A stretch of DNA of 64,000 bases from Rhizodiscina lignyota (GCA_010015805.1 ML978130.1:248001-312000), one strand, 5' to 3'. Positions 25,179 to 35,978 are shown, counted from the first letter of the stretch. Made by a program: numbers and translations. The notes: generated by a model from the letters alone, not told the origin.

Positions 25179-25406
25179 ATGATGCTCTCACACCATCTCC
25201 AGAACAACCTCATCGGCCAGGTGCGCCGCTATTCGTCGCAGCTCCCGAACGAGAAGAACCGACTGAAGCGCTTGATGATGACCAGCTACGTTGTCTCAGC
25301 CTTCACACTACCTTTCCTCCCGCCTTACCTCGCCAGCCGTAACGCGAAGAGAGACGGCAGCTTCAAAACGAGGCCGCCGATCAAGTGGAGCTGCCCTTGC
25401 ATCTGA
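25179..25406 (+). CDS. Small mitochondrial-type membrane protein
   Basis: Seen: 75 codons from ATG at 25179 (a second ATG follows at once). The N-terminus is basic with QVRRYSSQ, resembling a mitochondrial presequence cleavage region. One hydrophobic segment, YVVSAFTLPFLPPYLASRN, fits a single membrane helix. The tail is basic with a final CPCI. The upstream TATA box, ATG-free leader and CT-rich run support a real gene. Inferred: a small inner-membrane protein; the pattern of a basic lead, one helix with Pro-Phe and a short tail recalls cytochrome oxidase small subunits such as COX7c, but identity cannot be claimed. The frame may continue through an intron that I did not detect. Confidence 0.45.
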   Translation: MMLSHHLQNNLIGQVRRYSSQLPNEKNRLKRLMMTSYVVSAFTLPFLPPYLASRNAKRDGSFKTRPPIKWSCPCI

Positions 25407-25861
25407 GACACTAGATGTGAAGGGCACACATAGAGGACGGATTAACACTATCCTCTCCAAAGCACGATTTATCCTTCGACATGAGAAATTTGGTTTCTTT
25501 TGTGGGTTTTGAGCATAGCGGAGACATGAATGGATACACCAGACATCGGACGCATGGATTCGGGGTCTCATATTTCTTCAGTGCATGGAAATTGGCGTTT
25601 GGATACCCCTCGGACCACTGTTTTTGGACACAAAGCGAAAGGCAAAGAACTTCGAAGAAGGCCTTGTAATTAATACTATACAAGGAGAGAAGTTGTTTCA
25701 AAGAGACATGGCATTTGAAATTGTCTCTAACTGACGTAATTCCATGCTTGCTGCAGAACGCTTGAAATGCGTGAACGCTCATGAGATGTGCCTATCCGAG
25801 CACATGGCCTGAACTGGAGTCCATTGGATCTTCACATCTTCCCTTAGCCAGCTTTCATCCC
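25407..25861. other. Convergent intergenic region, no gene seen
   Basis: Lies between the stop of the small plus-strand gene and the stop of POM34, so it carries 3' flanks only. Short frames on both strands have no domain. Confidence 0.6.
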
Positions 25862-26803
25862 TCAGTAGAATCCTCTTCCGCCCAAACTGCTCCTGCCATT
25901 TTTGTACAACCACTTATTGGTCAACGTCACGCTCGGTCCGCCCGGCTTCCCTGCCGATCCAGCAGGCGTGGGAGTCGACGGGATCATCGAACTCGCGCCA
26001 AACACACTGCCCTCTCCCAATCCCATGCCCAGCAAACTATCGCTTCCGCTTCGTCCCAAGCCCAGTGGACTGTGACTCGATCCGTAGCTCGACCTCCTGC
26101 CGAGTCCTCCTGATTCACGGCCTCCACTACCTGTGACGGCTTTGTACAGGAACGGACTGCCCTCTCGTTCCCGCTGCGTAGGTGATCCGCTCGCAAATGG
26201 CGATGCGCGTGGACTAGGCACAAAGCCAGGGCGACTAGCAGATCCGGGTGAGCTTCCTGCCACAGCGCGGCGGCTGTTTCCACTCTGAGGTGTATTGTGC
26301 AGACTTGCGCTTGGGCTGCGAGAATAGCGCGGGGGTGTGATGTACCCATCCCTCGGCGTCGGTGGTGCAGATGAACTCGGCGTCGGGTTAAGACCGAGGA
26401 GTTTGCGTTGCGAGGGCGTGAGCGGGATGTCGCTCATCTCGTCTGGTTTGCTGTACAATGGCGCGAGGGCCAACACAATGTTCGTGAGGCATAGGAGGCG
26501 CAGACCGTTCAGGAGGTAGACTGCGTAGGATATCGACTCCGGTGGGATGGACGCCAAAGTCGATGATAGGAGAGAGGAGAGCGGCGTGAGGAAGGATGGA
26601 ACTCGGAGGAAGGTGCAGAAGAGGAGAGCGGCGTTGAAGAAGATTATGCGGAGGTTGTTTGTTGTGAACGTCGCTGCGTGCTGGCGGCGCGTTATTTCGT
26701 CGAGGCGAGGGTGTCGCCATGTGCCCGGTGTGTTGCTCGTGCTGGCCGTGAATGAGATTGGCGTTTGGGTACTGGGAGTCTTCGGCGTCGCTGTTAAAGA
26801 CAT
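25862..26803 (-). CDS. POM34: Nucleoporin POM34
   Basis: Seen: one frame of 313 aa from ATG at 26803; the frame runs further upstream but without an earlier ATG. The N-terminus is Ser/Thr/Pro-rich. Two membrane segments follow: IIFFNAALLFCTFLRV and AVYLLNGLRLLCLTNIVLAL, joined by a short lumenal loop. Then SDIPLTPSQRKLLGL and YITPPRYSRS are hallmark POM34 motifs. The C-terminal half is Ser/Gly-rich and disordered, with the late motif LTNKWLYKNGRSS. Known: POM34 is a pore-membrane protein that works with POM152 and NDC1 in the membrane ring of the nuclear pore. Length is normal for filamentous fungi. Identity is firm, the exact start less so. Confidence 0.9.
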   Translation of the reverse strand: MSLTATPKTPSTQTPISFTASTSNTPGTWRHPRLDEITRRQHAATFTTNNLRIIFFNAALLFCTFLRVPSFLTPLSSLLSSTLASIPPESISYAVYLLNGLRLLCLTNIVLALAPLYSKPDEMSDIPLTPSQRKLLGLNPTPSSSAPPTPRDGYITPPRYSRSPSASLHNTPQSGNSRRAVAGSSPGSASRPGFVPSPRASPFASGSPTQREREGSPFLYKAVTGSGGRESGGLGRRSSYGSSHSPLGLGRSGSDSLLGMGLGEGSVFGASSMIPSTPTPAGSAGKPGGPSVTLTNKWLYKNGRSSLGGRGFY

Positions 26804-27972
26804 GGTGAAGGGTGTTGTTGTCGGCGTTTGGAGGGACGGGTTGGTGAAGTTGTAGAAGTTTCGAGTCAATGGCAAGTGTATTTGAGGAAAATGTTTCGTG
26901 AATCCCTGCTGGTGTTAGTAGTCCTCCTCTTCTCCTAGTTTTCACACGACTATAACCGCATTGTGTGAGTCGAGTGTTGGTGTTGAAATTAGGTGAGAGG
27001 GAGCTTGCAAACGGAAGGTTGTCGCAGGAACACTTTGTGGCTGGGAGCTTGGACCATTTCTTGGCAGGGAAATGTATTATGTCAGCACCAGCAGCGCACT
27101 CTTTTGCCTGGCTTCAAAGTCAAATGCGACGAGGTGGCTTCTATTGCCAATACACCCAACGGTCAACGCTGTTTCGATTTCGATATAGCTTTCCTTTTAC
27201 TCTTTGAAACTACTGTCGAACGTTGACAATAGTGATGAGGCGCGTATCGACTTCGCTATGATCAGTAATTGCCGTACAAGTGCATAAGTGAAGGGTTTCT
27301 TTCTTCATGGCAAGCCATATCGTCACTGAAGATTTACATTCTATTCTAATTTCTCTTCGTCGAAGGCAGTTGCGCTGGCGCCGAAGCTTGTGATACTGTT
27401 TAGTATTCTACCCTTCTTTTCCTGCCGCTACTCGCGCTAATTGTCGCTGTATCAAAGGTCTACAAGTAATGGCATAGTGTACGTCATGTGCACCAGTCAT
27501 CTCTTGCAGCCATCAGCGGAACGTCTGATTTTTTTTACCCTTATCCCAACTTCGAAATGGCACATTCGTCCCGGCCCGTCAGCGCTAAACCAGCTCAAGC
27601 GTGATAAATAGCTTGGCTGTTGCTTTCAAGGCATTCAACAGCTGAAACGAGGTAGCCTCTATAACTAACAAAACATAGGTTCGTAACAGTATGCTCATTA
27701 TTATGTACATCTCGAAGAACACAATACCAAGGTTTCAGAGGTAATCTTGCATACCTCGAAGTGCAAAAGCTGCTCGCTAATAGGCATTTCATCTTGCCCA
27801 GTCGGTCCGAACCCGTAGTTCTTACTTCATTTTCTTTAGCTTCGGTCCAGTTGCAGTGCACCCCGTCAGAACGGATGGCCCGATTCAACTCAGTTCAGGT
27901 ACCTTCGATGACAATCAAACATTTCCGTTCGCAACTCCGGAGGTCAGACTTCTTAGCTGACTGATCTTTGAC
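26804..27972. other. Intergenic, no gene seen
   Basis: Upstream of POM34 and downstream of a P450, both on the minus strand. Frames at 26965-27226 and 27595-27888 have no domain. Part of 27240-27560 is AT-rich. Confidence 0.6.
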
Positions 27973-29559
27973 TTACCGCTCTTTCGCACTGAGCTTCACG
28001 TACAGAGGATTCTTAGACCACAGGGCCCATGCCTTCTGGTCAAACCAATCGCCGGTTCTTTCGGCATCGAGAGAAAGATCGAAGTGGAAAAGCACCTTGG
28101 CTAGAATGAGCCGCATCTCGGCGTATGCAAGATTTCGGCCAATGCAGTTTCGCGTTCCGAGAGAAAACGGTTGAAGGGCTCCGCGGTTGTCGTTGACGAA
28201 TTCACCGCTTTCCTTTGCCTCGTCCAGAAATCGCTCTGGTATAAATTCACTCGGCCGGTGGAAGTTTGAGGACATGCCGAATGCACTCATGAAATGGACT
28301 CCAACTGTGGTCTATTGACATCATTAGCCAGATATTCTGGAGACATTGACTATACAACTTACACCAGCAGGAACAAACTTTCCACACACTGTAGCGCCTC
28401 CGTTAGGCGTAATCCGGACTGCGGGTCGCGGCACCGCTGGATAGATTCGTTGAGCTTCGTCCAGCACTGCCAGCATGTAGTCCAACTGCGAAACAGAGAA
28501 CAGGGTGATCTCGCTTGTATCAGCAAAAGCCGAGCGGATCTCTTGTGTGGCCTTGTTCAGTTTGTCTGGATGTTGAAGCAGAAGGCATGTTGCCGCTGAG
28601 AGGACAGTCGCCGTCGTTTCCGAGCCTCCAAGTACCAAAACGGAGGCGTTATTCAGCATTTCTGCTTTCGACATGCCTTGTCCGCTCTTATTGTCACCAG
28701 CACTCTTTGCAATGACACGGTCCCAGAAGTCGCCACGTTCCGCGTTGTACTGGATGCGGCGCTCGATCTTGTCTTCGGAATATCGGTAATTCTCCTTTCG
28801 TCCCGAGACAACGTCTTGCGGGAGAAGCCAGCGACCGAAGGCCTCCAGGCCCCAGCTCTTCAATATATTGTTCTTCAAGCTGTACTCCACATTCTTCGGG
28901 ACTGCATACACCCACGGATGCACGCGCCGATCCTTGAGACAATTGAACGGGTCACCAAAGGCCAAGTCCCCAATTAGATCGAAGGTGACGAGGTTGTACC
29001 ACTCCACCATATCGGTTTGTTCGCCCGATCGAGCCATCTCGTCGAGTCGATCAACCAGCAAGTCGACATACTGTTTGATGAGCGGCTCTTGCTCGCGTAA
29101 TCCCTTCTCGGAGAACGCGTGCGCCAACAGTCGTCGATAGCGCGAATGGTTTTCTCGCTCTGCGCCTAGAATATTTGCGATGCCGTTCGGCGGCTTTTGC
29201 TGGCGCTTTGGGTCTTTGGGGAATTCCTCGTGCCCTGGCTTGTGGGCCATAACGTCCCGGAGGGCTTCCTCGCTCGCATAACTGAGTTCATTCGGCGCCA
29301 CACGTACGACATCACCGTATTTGAGATGAAGCTTGCGTACACTGATGACTTGGTCTCCGGTCCAGCCAGCGTAATTGGATGGTATGCTCGAGGCTTTCCA
29401 GAGCAGAGGCCCAGGGTATGAGCGGAGCGGATGGAAGAACACATTGTATATCATTCGCCCCAAGGCGTAGAGAAGCGTGCCACATGTTAGTATCAACAAA
29501 CTGACTATGGCAAAGCTGGCGGCATTGAAGATGGGATTATCCATTGACATGACAGCCAT
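27973..29559 (-). CDS. Cytochrome P450 monooxygenase
   Basis: Seen: two exons, 28363-29559 and 27973-28311, give 511 aa, with a 51-bp intron (28312-28362, donor GTAAGT, branch CTAAT). A membrane anchor lies near residues 14-40, followed by the Pro-rich hinge FHPLRSYPGPLLWKAS. Helix C has HSRYRRLLAHAFSE, the I-helix oxygen-activation region reads LVLGGSETTATV, ExxR is EAQR, FIPERFL is the PERF motif, and the heme loop FSLGTRNCIGRNLA places the iron-ligand Cys at about residue 455. Known: this resembles fungal CYP65-like enzymes such as isotrichodermin C-15 hydroxylase. Inferred: an ER-bound hydroxylase of a small hydrophobic compound. There is no neighbouring backbone enzyme, so a catabolic or detoxification role is as likely as biosynthesis. 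Confidence 0.94.
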
Positions 29560-30531
29560 CTTGTACGAAATTGATGTTGAACGAGGAGATGCGGGATAGG
29601 AAGTCGAGCAGGGAAATAATCATATTTACGATCTACGAATACTAATATATAACTACCTGCTGAATTTCACTCGGTCTCCGTGAGCTAAGGTGGCTGAGGT
29701 GAGGTAGACGTCAAGGAACGGATGGACGGCTGTCATCAAGTGCCACTCAGCATCAGGGCATGTATTCTGGTATGAAGCCGTTGTCGCTTGTCAACGGCCC
29801 GGTGGCCGATTTTGACGTCAAACGAGCCAAAAGGAGCGTATACTGCGAACAGAAGTGGAGTATTGCTGTATCGGACCAGAATCCAGTGCATTTCCGTGCA
29901 GAGTAGGTAAGCTGGACCTCTTCTCCGACAACCACACTTTCGCCCTGCACCATGATATCTAATAGGAAAAGCTTTTGGTGGCCTCGCACAATTTTGCGAA
30001 ATATTTTCGCGTCACACCCAGGCAAAACGCATTTTCTAGGGTAGTCTTTAGGGTTCCTGTTATTGTGCGGAGGTCTTCGTCTGGGCCCATGACTTCCAAC
30101 ATTGCGTTCGATTGGTTGATCCAAGGAAAGTGCTGACACCGCCGGAATTGGTAGGGCGGTGAAATTTATTTGCACCGCTGTTCGAGCGAATCGCCCAAGT
30201 GTGTACGTGTGAAAGGCTATCGGGGTATCTACGTCCTCTTGTACTGGAAGAGGGTGGTGATAAACCCTAGCATTCGGGTCTGACCACATGGATCTGTGGC
30301 GATATGGTTATGTTGAGTCATGTATCCCTGCAATTGATTGCAACATTAAATGGAGGGTGATAACAGCCACAGCCTTCCATTAGGTCCTATCTGCACTTGC
30401 CTCCAGGAAACCATATGAAGAAGGAAATTGATGAAAAAGAGGTGAACGAATGGCAAGAATGTTCGTGAAGGTCATATCCGTTTGAATCCATCAAATCCAA
30501 CCCAACCACCATGGAAAGGAACATAATCAAT
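29560..30531. other. Intergenic with one doubtful frame
   Basis: Carries the P450 promoter (29560 onward) and the SPE2 3' flank (to 30531). The only frame of any length is at 29753-30289 (listed separately). Confidence 0.5.
29753..30289 (-). CDS. Hypothetical protein, doubtful
   Basis: A 178-codon frame starts with ATG at 30289. It includes KCVLPGCDAKIFRKIVRGHQ, which has a Cys pair and a His but does not match a zinc finger I know, followed by LFLLDIMVQGESVVVG. No signal peptide or membrane segment. It sits in the spacer between P450 and SPE2. It may be a real orphan gene or chance; no function is proposed. Confidence 0.3.
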   Translation of the reverse strand: MWSDPNARVYHHPLPVQEDVDTPIAFHTYTLGRFARTAVQINFTALPIPAVSALSLDQPIERNVGSHGPRRRPPHNNRNPKDYPRKCVLPGCDAKIFRKIVRGHQKLFLLDIMVQGESVVVGEEVQLTYSARKCTGFWSDTAILHFCSQYTLLLARLTSKSATGPLTSDNGFIPEYMP

Positions 30532-32238
30532 TTAAAAAGCCACCTCTCCCAGCCTTGGGCCCTTCCCACCTTCCCAGTCGAGCCTCTCGTAGTACCGAAA
30601 GACCAAATCATATCCATCCAGATCATGCACGATGCGATCAACGCGCCGGTAGCCCTGGATGCAGTCCATTCTCGAACTCTTCTTGGCTTCTTTCAAGCCT
30701 CCGTTCATCTCGCCATACTCCTTCTTGGCCTCAAAGAGTGTGACGCTGAACCTGCCAGGCTTGAAGATACGAACAACTTGCTCCACAATGTCTGCGGTCT
30801 CCCGACCAGTTTGACGGGCAGGAACGTTCGTCTCGAAGGAAGCGTAGCTGCATTGTGGCTCAGGAGTTACATGCACAGTGAAGTAGTGCGTCGCGTTTGG
30901 TTCGCCGGGCCCCACAGGAGCTGGTACGACTCCATTGGCGGAGAAGCCGCATGGAGTGAAGAGGTACGCGTCGACACGTGCATCGGGGTACCTGGATGTC
31001 GAATACACATCGCTGAGTCCACAAGTCTCGGAGACGATGGTACCGAGGGCATGGCCTTCGGTCGCAAGCTCTTCTGGGAAAGTGAGAGCCTCCTCGTCCG
31101 AAGACGAAAAACCATCCTTGTCCAGGTAGGCAGCAGCCTGTTGTTCGAAGACGTCGAAAGTTCCATCAGCGTTCGGAGTACGTGCGCCATTGCCATCGAT
31201 TAGCGTACTTCCGGCGAGACTGGAATTTGGTGAGATTTCTAATCCAGTGATTCCAGCATCGACTTCGTGAATGGTCCCAAGGTGCTCCAAAGCATTCTTC
31301 CTCGCCTCACGAGCCCTCTGGAAGTGACGACCTTCAGCGACCGCACTCGCCTCCTCGAGATAGAACTGTCGAGCGTTCTGCTCATCGAGGTCGGTCATAA
31401 GCACCTCCAAAGTCTCGTCAGACTCGCCCCCTGACATTTCCTCACCATCGGAAGCCTGAACCTGGTACTGTGGCATGTTTAGATACCTCGTTGCAGTCTT
31501 TGAAATGCCTAACTTCTCACTGTCCGGAGAAGGCGGCGGTGTCAAGCGGGTATTTGGGCCTGTGATGTATAGATACCAATGCTCGCCATTCATCTTCCCA
31601 ATCATGTATGCACTTCCTCCTACGAAGAGGCGATCGAGGAAGTGAACTTCGTCTCGCCAGCTGCGGTGAGGACCGCGTTGCTGGTCAGGATAGAGGTAGT
31701 TCTTGCGACTATAAAAGATACGGTATGGCGAGGCTTGAGCCGAAATGCCCCTAATTGGGTCTGCAGGAACATGTGGAAAACCTGCATCCGTAGCAGCGAT
31801 TTCCAAAAGGCGAGGCAATCCGAGGAGCAAGGTTGTTGTGCCGCAAGTCTTCAAGACAACCTTGTGCGGGAAGACGAACATGCTTGATTCAGAGAGAAGA
31901 TATGCATCAACATGCTCCGACTCGATGACGGAGAGGACTTTGCAGTTGACCAGATCAAGCATGTCTTTCCAGGTATCGACTGACACTGCCTTTAATCCCA
32001 GAGGACCAGTCGTTGCCGGCAAGGCGGCCGGAGATGGACTGAACCATACTTCTAGCAGCTTTTCAGGACCTGTTGCTGTTAGGGATAGTCGTGCTAAAGG
32101 TTTGGGAGTTAACTCACCTTCGAAGGCATTGCTAGAGTCGAGGTCAATAGTGGCCTCGCGATTGATGGTCAGATGCGGCGTCCCTACAAACGAGGACGGC
32201 GAAGCTGTATAGTGTTTGGGAATGTCAATATTGACCAT
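30532..32238 (-). CDS. SPE2: S-adenosylmethionine decarboxylase proenzyme
   Basis: Seen: exons 32118-32238 and 30532-32069 give 552 aa. The 48-bp intron (32070-32117; donor GTGAGT, branch CTAAC, acceptor CAACAG) is a multiple of three without a stop, so the unspliced frame is also open (568 aa). Splicing restores AFEGPEKLLEVWF, the family N-terminus. YLLSESSMFVFP holds the self-cleavage site: the chain breaks between Glu101 and Ser102, and Ser102 becomes the pyruvoyl cofactor. Later motifs are YSRKNYLYPDQQ, HFLDRLFVGGSAYMIGKMNG and ANGVVPA. The central acidic insert makes it longer than the yeast enzyme (396 aa), usual for filamentous fungi. Known: it makes decarboxylated AdoMet for spermidine and spermine synthesis. 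No ATG occurs for about 470 bp upstream. Confidence 0.96.
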   Translation of the reverse strand: MVNIDIPKHYTASPSSFVGTPHLTINREATIDLDSSNAFEGELTPKPLARLSLTATGPEKLLEVWFSPSPAALPATTGPLGLKAVSVDTWKDMLDLVNCKVLSVIESEHVDAYLLSESSMFVFPHKVVLKTCGTTTLLLGLPRLLEIAATDAGFPHVPADPIRGISAQASPYRIFYSRKNYLYPDQQRGPHRSWRDEVHFLDRLFVGGSAYMIGKMNGEHWYLYITGPNTRLTPPPSPDSEKLGISKTATRYLNMPQYQVQASDGEEMSGGESDETLEVLMTDLDEQNARQFYLEEASAVAEGRHFQRAREARKNALEHLGTIHEVDAGITGLEISPNSSLAGSTLIDGNGARTPNADGTFDVFEQQAAAYLDKDGFSSSDEEALTFPEELATEGHALGTIVSETCGLSDVYSTSRYPDARVDAYLFTPCGFSANGVVPAPVGPGEPNATHYFTVHVTPEPQCSYASFETNVPARQTGRETADIVEQVVRIFKPGRFSVTLFEAKKEYGEMNGGLKEAKKSSRMDCIQGYRRVDRIVHDLDGYDLVFRYYERLDWEGGKGPRLGEVAF

Positions 32239-34180
32239 CTCCGTGCAGGATGCCTTGGCAGAGTGTATCCTTGTTGGATGTTGTAACTTGAAGGTTGGAA
32301 AGGCGAGGCTGCCGAGAGCTGCTGAGAGCTGCTAGGTCGATTTGAGGCGCACTGACAGTGAAGCGCTATCTGCCCCCAGACGAACAATGCGGTGCTCGTC
32401 CGAAAGAGAAGGCCCACAAAAAGTGGGAGATTGTGGAGGCTGGCTTTTGCCAGCAGCAGTCGGGTGTTTATCAGGAAACGCCTTTGGAGACGTTAGGGAG
32501 GCCTTGCGGAAAGGAGAAGGAAGAAGGCTCGGCGCCGCGAAATGGTGCCTATCGTTTGTGTTCCTCGAACTGATAGATTCCGATACCCTGGTGAAGTATC
32601 GGGACCAGCAGACGAGGATATCTGCTAAGGTTGAATTTGGGGGGTTAAAGGGAAGCGGGGATCGAAAGTGTTCGTTGCTCGGGTTATCTGGGCCTGAGAT
32701 GAAGTTGTTAGCATTCTTCTTCAACTTTGTGCCCTTTAATATCCTTCTCAACAAGAATGAGTGGGTTCTCAACGTACTTTGCTGGCTTAGATAGAATTCG
32801 TACGAGGTCCTCTCGACGCATGGAAGGAGCCTACAGATGGAGTGTGGAAGGCAGCCTCAATCAATAACTACCACCGTTTAACAGTAACAGTTGATTGAAG
32901 GAATCCAGCTTGTCGACGTATCGTCGTTGAAGTGGTTTTGATGGTCGGTATGAGGCAATTGAAAAGTTTTAACCTTGCTGGTGGGCTTGGGTAGCTCGAG
33001 CGGCGGATGACGTTTAAAAGGCACGCGACCGCTCGTGGAAGTGGCGACTTTCCCAAGTTTGTTGTGCTAGAAATTCGACGTAGAGAACAAGCAGCAGTGA
33101 CGTGTCACAGGCTGGAGCAGTGTAAGGTGAGGCGACTTGTATGTGGTGGTGAAAGGCGGAGAGGAATTTGGGCTAGGTGCATGTGCGTTATTTTCTCACG
33201 CTACGTCAATCCTTGGCACGAAAATCGCCGATTGACAGGTACGATACGAATCTGCCACATGTCTGACAAACAACTTTGTTCTGTACATGTATGTATGTAT
33301 AGCAGCTCTAGCAAGGGCTCAACGGCGTGCTAATATATGGTCAATAATGCGTGCTTGTCCCTCAGACATTCAGCAACCGATCCACGCAACAATCATGCCT
33401 GCTGTGATAGTCATTTCTCTTCTAATCTTTGCAATGCAGCTCACCGACACTACAGATACACCAATAAACACTACGGAGGCGCATCGAGCGAACATAACAC
33501 CCTGTTTAAATGAATTTTAGACGGCCGAAACTTGCATCGATAGTGAATGAGCGCTTTCTAGTGCCCTCAACGCGCGTGGACAGTTGGAACCTTCGGAAGC
33601 TGAACAAGCCTTCGACCAGAACCATCCGAACCCGCAATGCAATCAGGGGGGCCCAAAACCCAAAAACATAAATGCTATCCTCCCCAGCGCTTTTAGAAAT
33701 CGATCTGGTTACTATTGGCTTTCAGATCGTGAGATCCGCCTGTGTGCCACGCTTCAAGCACTCGTCATCGATCATATGCATTAAGCCGGGCGTTTGTTTG
33801 TACCGCCGATGCTGAATGAGTTCCGTCTGTATGATGAAAACATGTCGATGGTGTTTTGAAACGAGCGTAATGTAGCTGGATCCGATAGGTGACGATATCA
33901 ATACAGCGAGGTCTATGCTTTTGTCCACCACTTGTACAGTTGCACAGAAAAGATATCGCAGACTTTGCAAAATTCACGCGAAGCAATCAGTAAGATGTGG
34001 AGGTGGATGAGGAGAAAGAATAGAAGTAGGCTGAAGGTGGTGGTGGTCCAGGGGCTGATCCTGATCTAGGCCCCGGCTTCGGCGGCCGAGTTTGGTTAGC
34101 TTGCCAGCCATGGACGACGGATATATTCAGATCAGCGAGGATACCAAGTCAAAGACCCGGCTCTATTATCTATTTCCAGT
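32239..34180. other. Divergent promoter region, no gene seen
   Basis: Between SPE2 (-) and the SDR gene (+). On the minus strand 32239-32711 has no ATG at all, which suggests a long SPE2 leader. A short ATGT/GTAT repeat is at about 33286-33300. Frames at 32342-32794, 33007-33333 and 33584-33784 have no domain. Confidence 0.55.
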
Positions 34181-35119
34181 ATGGATGTCTCTCTTGACCT
34201 TACGGACACGCACGTCCTCATTACTGGTGGCGCTGGCCTCATCGGTTCCTCTGTTGTGAAGGCTTTCCAAGCCGCTGGCGCACGAGTCTCGAGCCTTGAT
34301 ATAAAGTACCCTCGAGAGCCACGCTTCGTCCCATCAGGGCTGAATGCAGGATCTGCAGGTCCAGGATATGTTGAACACCATGTCGACATCACTTCGGAAG
34401 AAAGCGTAAAGACAGCATTCGACTTCGCCGCCGACAAACTTGGGCCCGTCAGTGTCTGTATAGCACTCGGTGCATTAGACTTCAGCGTCATTGAGCATCA
34501 TGACAGTGCGACGACACTTTCTGCGGAGCAATTTAGAAGAACGCTAGATGTTAACGTTACGGGGACGTTCATTACTGCGCGTGAATGGTTGCGTGGACTG
34601 AACAATTTGCCGAAGACCAAGAAGCTAAAGAACCCTGGCCTAATAATCATTGGGAGCGAAAGTGGAGTGTATGGTTCGAAAGGCAACGCAGACTATGGGA
34701 CGAGCAAAAGTGCAGTTCAAGTGGGCATGTTGAAAAGTTTCGCGGCGGATGCACCAAGGATATGGGAGGGTGCCAGGTACGTTACAATATTCGTCGTTCT
34801 CTTCCCTCTTCTTGAGGTCACATTTGTTCATTTATGACATAGAGTAAACGCAGTTGCCCCTGGCGCTGTCGATACAGAGCGCTTCAAGGAGGAGTGCAGA
34901 GAGGACCCTTTTCAATATTACACTGATGCGCAAGCGACGGTAGCGTTGTGCAAGCCGATTCCCCTGGAACGCGTCGCAAAGACAATCCTGTTTCTTGCGA
35001 GCGAAAGCTTCAGCGGTAATATCCATGGACAGCTGATTTCTGTGAATTCAGGAAAGCAAGGGAAGTTACTCTACACAGAAGCAGAAGGGAGGAAGCGGAA
35101 TCCGTACTTAGAGTCTTAG
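34181..35119 (+). CDS. Short-chain dehydrogenase/reductase (SDR)
   Basis: Seen: exons 34181-34776 and 34843-35119 give 290 aa; the intron (34777-34842) has donor GTACGT and acceptor ATAG. LITGGAGLIGSS is the nucleotide-binding TGxxxGxG at residues 14-24. SLDIKY follows the second strand, suggesting NAD preference through Asp. The Ser of IGSESGVYG and Tyr172/Lys176 in YGTSK complete the catalytic set. VNAVAPGAVDTERF and GNIHGQLISVNSGKQG are the usual SDR substrate-loop and C-terminal motifs. The protein is soluble, with no target signal. It lies 860 bp upstream of, and on the same strand as, a ThDP enzyme, so the two may act on one pathway of a keto or hydroxy acid. Exact substrate unknown. 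Confidence 0.92.
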
Positions 35120-35366
35120 ACTGAGCCTGTGGGTTAATTCAACGAAGATCTCAGGTGGACTTCCGCTATCTTGTGAGCGATAATGGACATGGAGCAATCT
35201 ACACTCTGTTTTTATGCATAATGACACTCATAACATTCAGACCTGGATCTGCGTGATCTCGACTTATCCACGAGCTCATCACTCTCACCAGTTTGGACAG
35301 ATTGACACAATGAGATTCTGTCAGCGAAATACCGTCCATAAAAAGGTGATCTAGAAAGAGAATTAA

Positions 35367-35380
35367 ATATATATATATAT
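35367..35380. repeat. (AT)7 microsatellite
   Basis: Seven consecutive AT units in the spacer between the SDR and ThDP-enzyme genes. Confidence 0.9.
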
Positions 35381-35608
35381 TGACAAGCCTTCCCCTTTTG
35401 GATAGTGCGTTGAGCGATTCCGATACGACACCTTCCTTGGCGGGGGCGCTGTCGCCCTTTTCTTTCGACTCAATGTTGCCTTCGACTCCTTATCTTCTCA
35501 GCCTATTCTGAGGACTGGGGCCATACCTACACCGCTCACAAAGTATTAAGAACTATCATTTATGGCTCACATCGAGGAAATTGGAGTTTAATGAAAGAGG
35601 TAGTAGTC

Positions 35609-35648
35609 GACGCGTCGAATTTAGGATCTCTAACGCGACGCGACGCGT
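35609..35648. promoter_or_regulatory. GACGCGT cluster (two MluI boxes)
   Basis: ACGCGT occurs at 35610-35615 (within the palindrome CGACGCGTCG) and at 35643-35648, with CGCGACGCGACG just before the second. ACGCGT is the core bound by MBF-type (Mbp1/Swi6) regulators. The cluster lies about 330-370 bp upstream of the ThDP-enzyme start. Binding is inferred only from the motif. Confidence 0.35.
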
Positions 35649-35978
35649 CTCCGTCACTGGTGTCAATTGAGCTTTCACGATAAGTACCTACAGAGCCAGT
35701 CTTCATCCAAGACGTGCAGATCCTCGGAATATTATAGCTCCTACCCAACACGTTCTCCACTCTACCTCTAATATGAAGCTGACATCTTAGGAAGCTTGAT
35801 TGGTGCTTCTACCTGCGGGCATTTACATTCCGTTACGTCAACTACTTTCGCACCCCGCTCTCTGATTGCCATTGCAGTTGACTTGTGTTTCCGAGATCGA
35901 TGTTGCTTCATTCTGGGATGCACATACATCTTCACTTGAATACTATTGAGATTTATTCTTCATCTATAGTTTTGCAAA

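Larger units (their letters stand above)
35120..35978. other. Promoter region of the ThDP-enzyme gene
   Basis: Holds the SDR 3' flank, an (AT)7 microsatellite and a GACGCGT cluster (both listed separately). A minus-strand frame at 35560-35760 has no domain. The last 60 bp before the ATG are CT/AT-rich. Confidence 0.6.

Noticed and set aside
27973-29559. Idea that the P450, methyltransferase, oxygenase, EthD gene and TRI12 transporter form a biosynthetic cluster
   Set aside because: They are spread over 57 kb among housekeeping genes (SSL2, HID1, POM34, SPE2, CFIm25), and no backbone enzyme is present.
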